Assembly (NCBI GenBank): GCA_031255615.1
Contig: JAIRSD010000084.1
Coordinates: 1-6,738, forward strand
Source of the DNA: Treponema sp.
GTDB lineage: Bacteria > Spirochaetota > Spirochaetia > Treponematales > Breznakiellaceae
Length of the DNA: 6,738 bases
Direction: 5' to 3'
Below, piece by piece: positions 5,193 through 6,738 of this stretch. The stretch's first letter is position 1. Every line of letters begins with the position of its first letter. Made by a program: the position numbers and the translations under genes. The notes beneath the pieces are model-generated. The model did not search any database. It was not told the origin of the DNA and was given only the letters and a program-made list of their open reading frames with translations.

Positions 5193-5208
5193 ACCAAGAG
5201 GCGGTACC

Positions 5209-6171
5209 ATGCGAACCACGGAGAACCCAAAGAACCGGCAGAAGAATCCGGTAGCCGGGGAAAAAACTTTCTTTGAAAAAATAATCATCCAGAGACAGCT
5301 TGTCTTCATGTCTCTACCCCTGGTCCTGTACGTCATCCTGTTTTCCTACGTCCCCCTGTGGGGCTGGACCATGGCCTTCCAGAATTTCCGGCCCGCCCGG
5401 ACCTTCTGGAATCAGGAATGGACGGGGCTGCGCTGGTTCACCTTCCTGTTCAGGGATCAGGTCTTCTTACGGGACATCCGCAACAGCATCTGCATGAGCC
5501 TTATCAACACCACCCTGGGCTTTATCACCGCCATCACCTTCGCCCTGCTCCTGAACGAACTAAAAAAGGTCCTGTTCAAACGCTTCGTCCAAACCGTTTC
5601 TTACCTTCCCCACTTCCTGTCCTGGATCATCGTCACCGGCTTGGTGTCCAATATGCTCTCCGTGGACAGCGGGGCCATCAACGAAGTCCTTATGGCCCTG
5701 GGCTTTATCAAGGAACCCCTGCTCTGGCTGGGGATCCCCAAGTATTTCTGGGGCATCATCGGCGCCACCTATGTGTGGAAAGAGGTGGGCTGGAACACCA
5801 TCATCTACCTGGCGGCCATCGTCGGCATCGATCCCACCCTCTACGAAGCCGCCGAAATTGACGGCTGCAACCGGTACCGGAAAATGTGGCACATCACCCT
5901 GCCGGGCATAAAACCGACCATCATCATCCTTTTAATTATGAGCATAGGCCGGATCCTGGACGCGGGATTCGAAATGCAATACCTCTTACGGAACGGCCTC
6001 ATCCAGGACGTATCCGATACCATCGACATCTTCGTCCTGGAATTCGGCTTCCGCAACAATAACTTCTCCCTGGCCACCGCCGCGGGGATGTTCAAGAACG
6101 TAGTCAACGTAACCCTTATCTTTTTGGCGAACTGGATCGCCAAAAAAGCGGGAGAGGAGCGGTTAATATGA
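5209..6171 (+). CDS. ABC sugar-importer permease, LplB/YteP type
   Basis: This 320-residue membrane protein is one half of the importer channel. Likely membrane segments lie at about residues 31-52, 92-116, 129-150, 181-205, 235-253 and 293-311, the usual six for this family. The cytoplasmic EAA loop that contacts the ATPase is clear: YEAAEIDGC from residue 212, with G219 and the LP of HITLPG at 231-232. The ATG at 5209 is chosen for its AGAGG (5197-5201) 7 nt upstream. An in-frame GTG at 5149 would add 20 hydrophilic residues, lies in the 3' arm of the RNA element and has no good ribosome-binding site. Its stop overlaps the start of the next permease (ATGA, 6168-6171), which implies translational coupling and a heterodimeric channel. 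The 353-bp gap before it is unusually long for an operon. Family call is firm; the substrate follows the binding protein and is unknown. Confidence 0.94.
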   Translation: MRTTENPKNRQKNPVAGEKTFFEKIIIQRQLVFMSLPLVLYVILFSYVPLWGWTMAFQNFRPARTFWNQEWTGLRWFTFLFRDQVFLRDIRNSICMSLINTTLGFITAITFALLLNELKKVLFKRFVQTVSYLPHFLSWIIVTGLVSNMLSVDSGAINEVLMALGFIKEPLLWLGIPKYFWGIIGATYVWKEVGWNTIIYLAAIVGIDPTLYEAAEIDGCNRYRKMWHITLPGIKPTIIILLIMSIGRILDAGFEMQYLLRNGLIQDVSDTIDIFVLEFGFRNNNFSLATAAGMFKNVVNVTLIFLANWIAKKAGEERLI

Positions 6172-6738
6172 AAATTTCCGGTATATTCCCGGTGAAAGGC
6201 CGGAGCCTTTCCAAACTGGAGGACATGACCTTTAACATCCTGAACTCTGTGTTCATGTTCCTTATCATCGTTTTCACCCTCTACCCCTTTTGGAACACCA
6301 TCGTCGTCTCCCTCAACCAGGCCACCGATACCCTGCGGGGGGGCCTAACCTTCTGGCCCCGTAAGTTTTCCCTGCAAAACTACCGAATCGTCTTCGCCAC
6401 CGGCACCATTTACAATGCCTTCTTCATTTCCGTGGCCCGGACCATCATCAATACCGTCGTCAACGTGTTCTTCACCTCCATGATCGCCTTCGCCCTGTCC
6501 CGACGGGAATTCGTCCTCCGCAAACCCTTCACCATGGTCCTCATCCTGGCCATGTACGTAAACGCCGGCCTCATCCCCAACTACTTCCTCATGCGGAGCC
6601 TCCACCTCACCAACAGCTTCCTCGTGTACATCGTCCCCGGCATCGTCAACGCCTTTAACTTCGTCGTCATCCGCACCTATATGCGGACCCTGCCGGAAAG
6701 CATCATCGAATCCGCCCGCATAGACGGCTGCGCCGATT
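6168..6738 (+). CDS. ABC sugar-importer permease, LplC/YtcP type (partial)
   Basis: The reading frame is open from the ATG at 6168 to the window end, giving 190 complete codons of a family normally about 295-300 residues long, so roughly the last third is missing only because the window stops. It begins MKISGIFPVK and shows a first membrane segment at about 26-48 (ending TLYPFWNTIVVSLN), a WPRKFSLQNYRIVF segment (63-76) typical of LplC/YtcP-type permeases, and further hydrophobic segments at about 84-110, 121-140 and 149-168. The EAA-loop motif LPESIIESARIDGCAD (175-190) is cut by the window edge. Translation starts within the previous stop (ATGA overlap), with AGAGGAG at 6153-6159 as ribosome-binding site. 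It should pair with the preceding permease to form the channel. An ATPase is not in view; relatives of this importer often use a shared ATPase (MsmX type) encoded elsewhere. Confidence 0.92.
   Translation, partial: MKISGIFPVKGRSLSKLEDMTFNILNSVFMFLIIVFTLYPFWNTIVVSLNQATDTLRGGLTFWPRKFSLQNYRIVFATGTIYNAFFISVARTIINTVVNVFFTSMIAFALSRREFVLRKPFTMVLILAMYVNAGLIPNYFLMRSLHLTNSFLVYIVPGIVNAFNFVVIRTYMRTLPESIIESARIDGCAD

Noticed and set aside
5070..5336. Minus-strand open frame of 88 codons over the RNA region and permease start
   Set aside because: It crosses from a structured non-coding gap into the permease gene, has no family resemblance and no ribosome-binding site.

Overview
The window is GC-rich chromosomal DNA, most likely from a spirochaete of the Treponema/termite-gut type. 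The main clue is the signal peptide of the solute-binding protein, which ends Ala-Phe-Ala-Gly-Gly followed by Arg/Gln/Gly. This is a habit of Treponema and relatives. The phylum is inference, and I cannot name a species from sequence alone.

Layout: a NarL-type response regulator lies on the minus strand (72-728). Divergent from it, across a 69-bp promoter gap, is a large soluble histidine kinase whose sensor half is a LacI-type sugar-binding domain (798-2945). A 254-bp gap follows, holding hairpins, a tandem 9-bp repeat, a terminator and a wide inverted repeat. Next come the parts of an importer of the LplABC/YtcQ-YteP-YtcP type: a secreted solute-binding protein (3200-4855), a first permease (5209-6171) and a second permease (from 6168, cut off by the window end). 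No ATPase is seen, and an LplC-type permease is normally the last transport gene in such operons.

The genes suggest a complete sense-and-import unit. A sugar or oligosaccharide that reaches the cytoplasm would bind the LacI-like domain, change kinase activity and pass phosphate to the divergent regulator. That regulator would control the importer and possibly its own divergent promoters. In Gram-positives, importers of this kind are often paired with a membrane YesM-type kinase and an AraC-type regulator. Here the partners are a cytosolic LacI-sensor kinase and a NarL-type regulator.

The most unusual part is the 353-bp gap between the binding-protein gene and the first permease gene. It contains a near-perfect hairpin, a terminator-like hairpin, two consecutive segments that each fold as a three-way junction (4989-5053 and 5073-5150) and share a 19-20-nt near-identical sequence, and a last hairpin just before the permease ribosome-binding site. 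It could be a structured leader or attenuator RNA, an RNA stabiliser that makes more binding protein than permease, or a small non-autonomous mobile element. The sequence alone does not decide between these.
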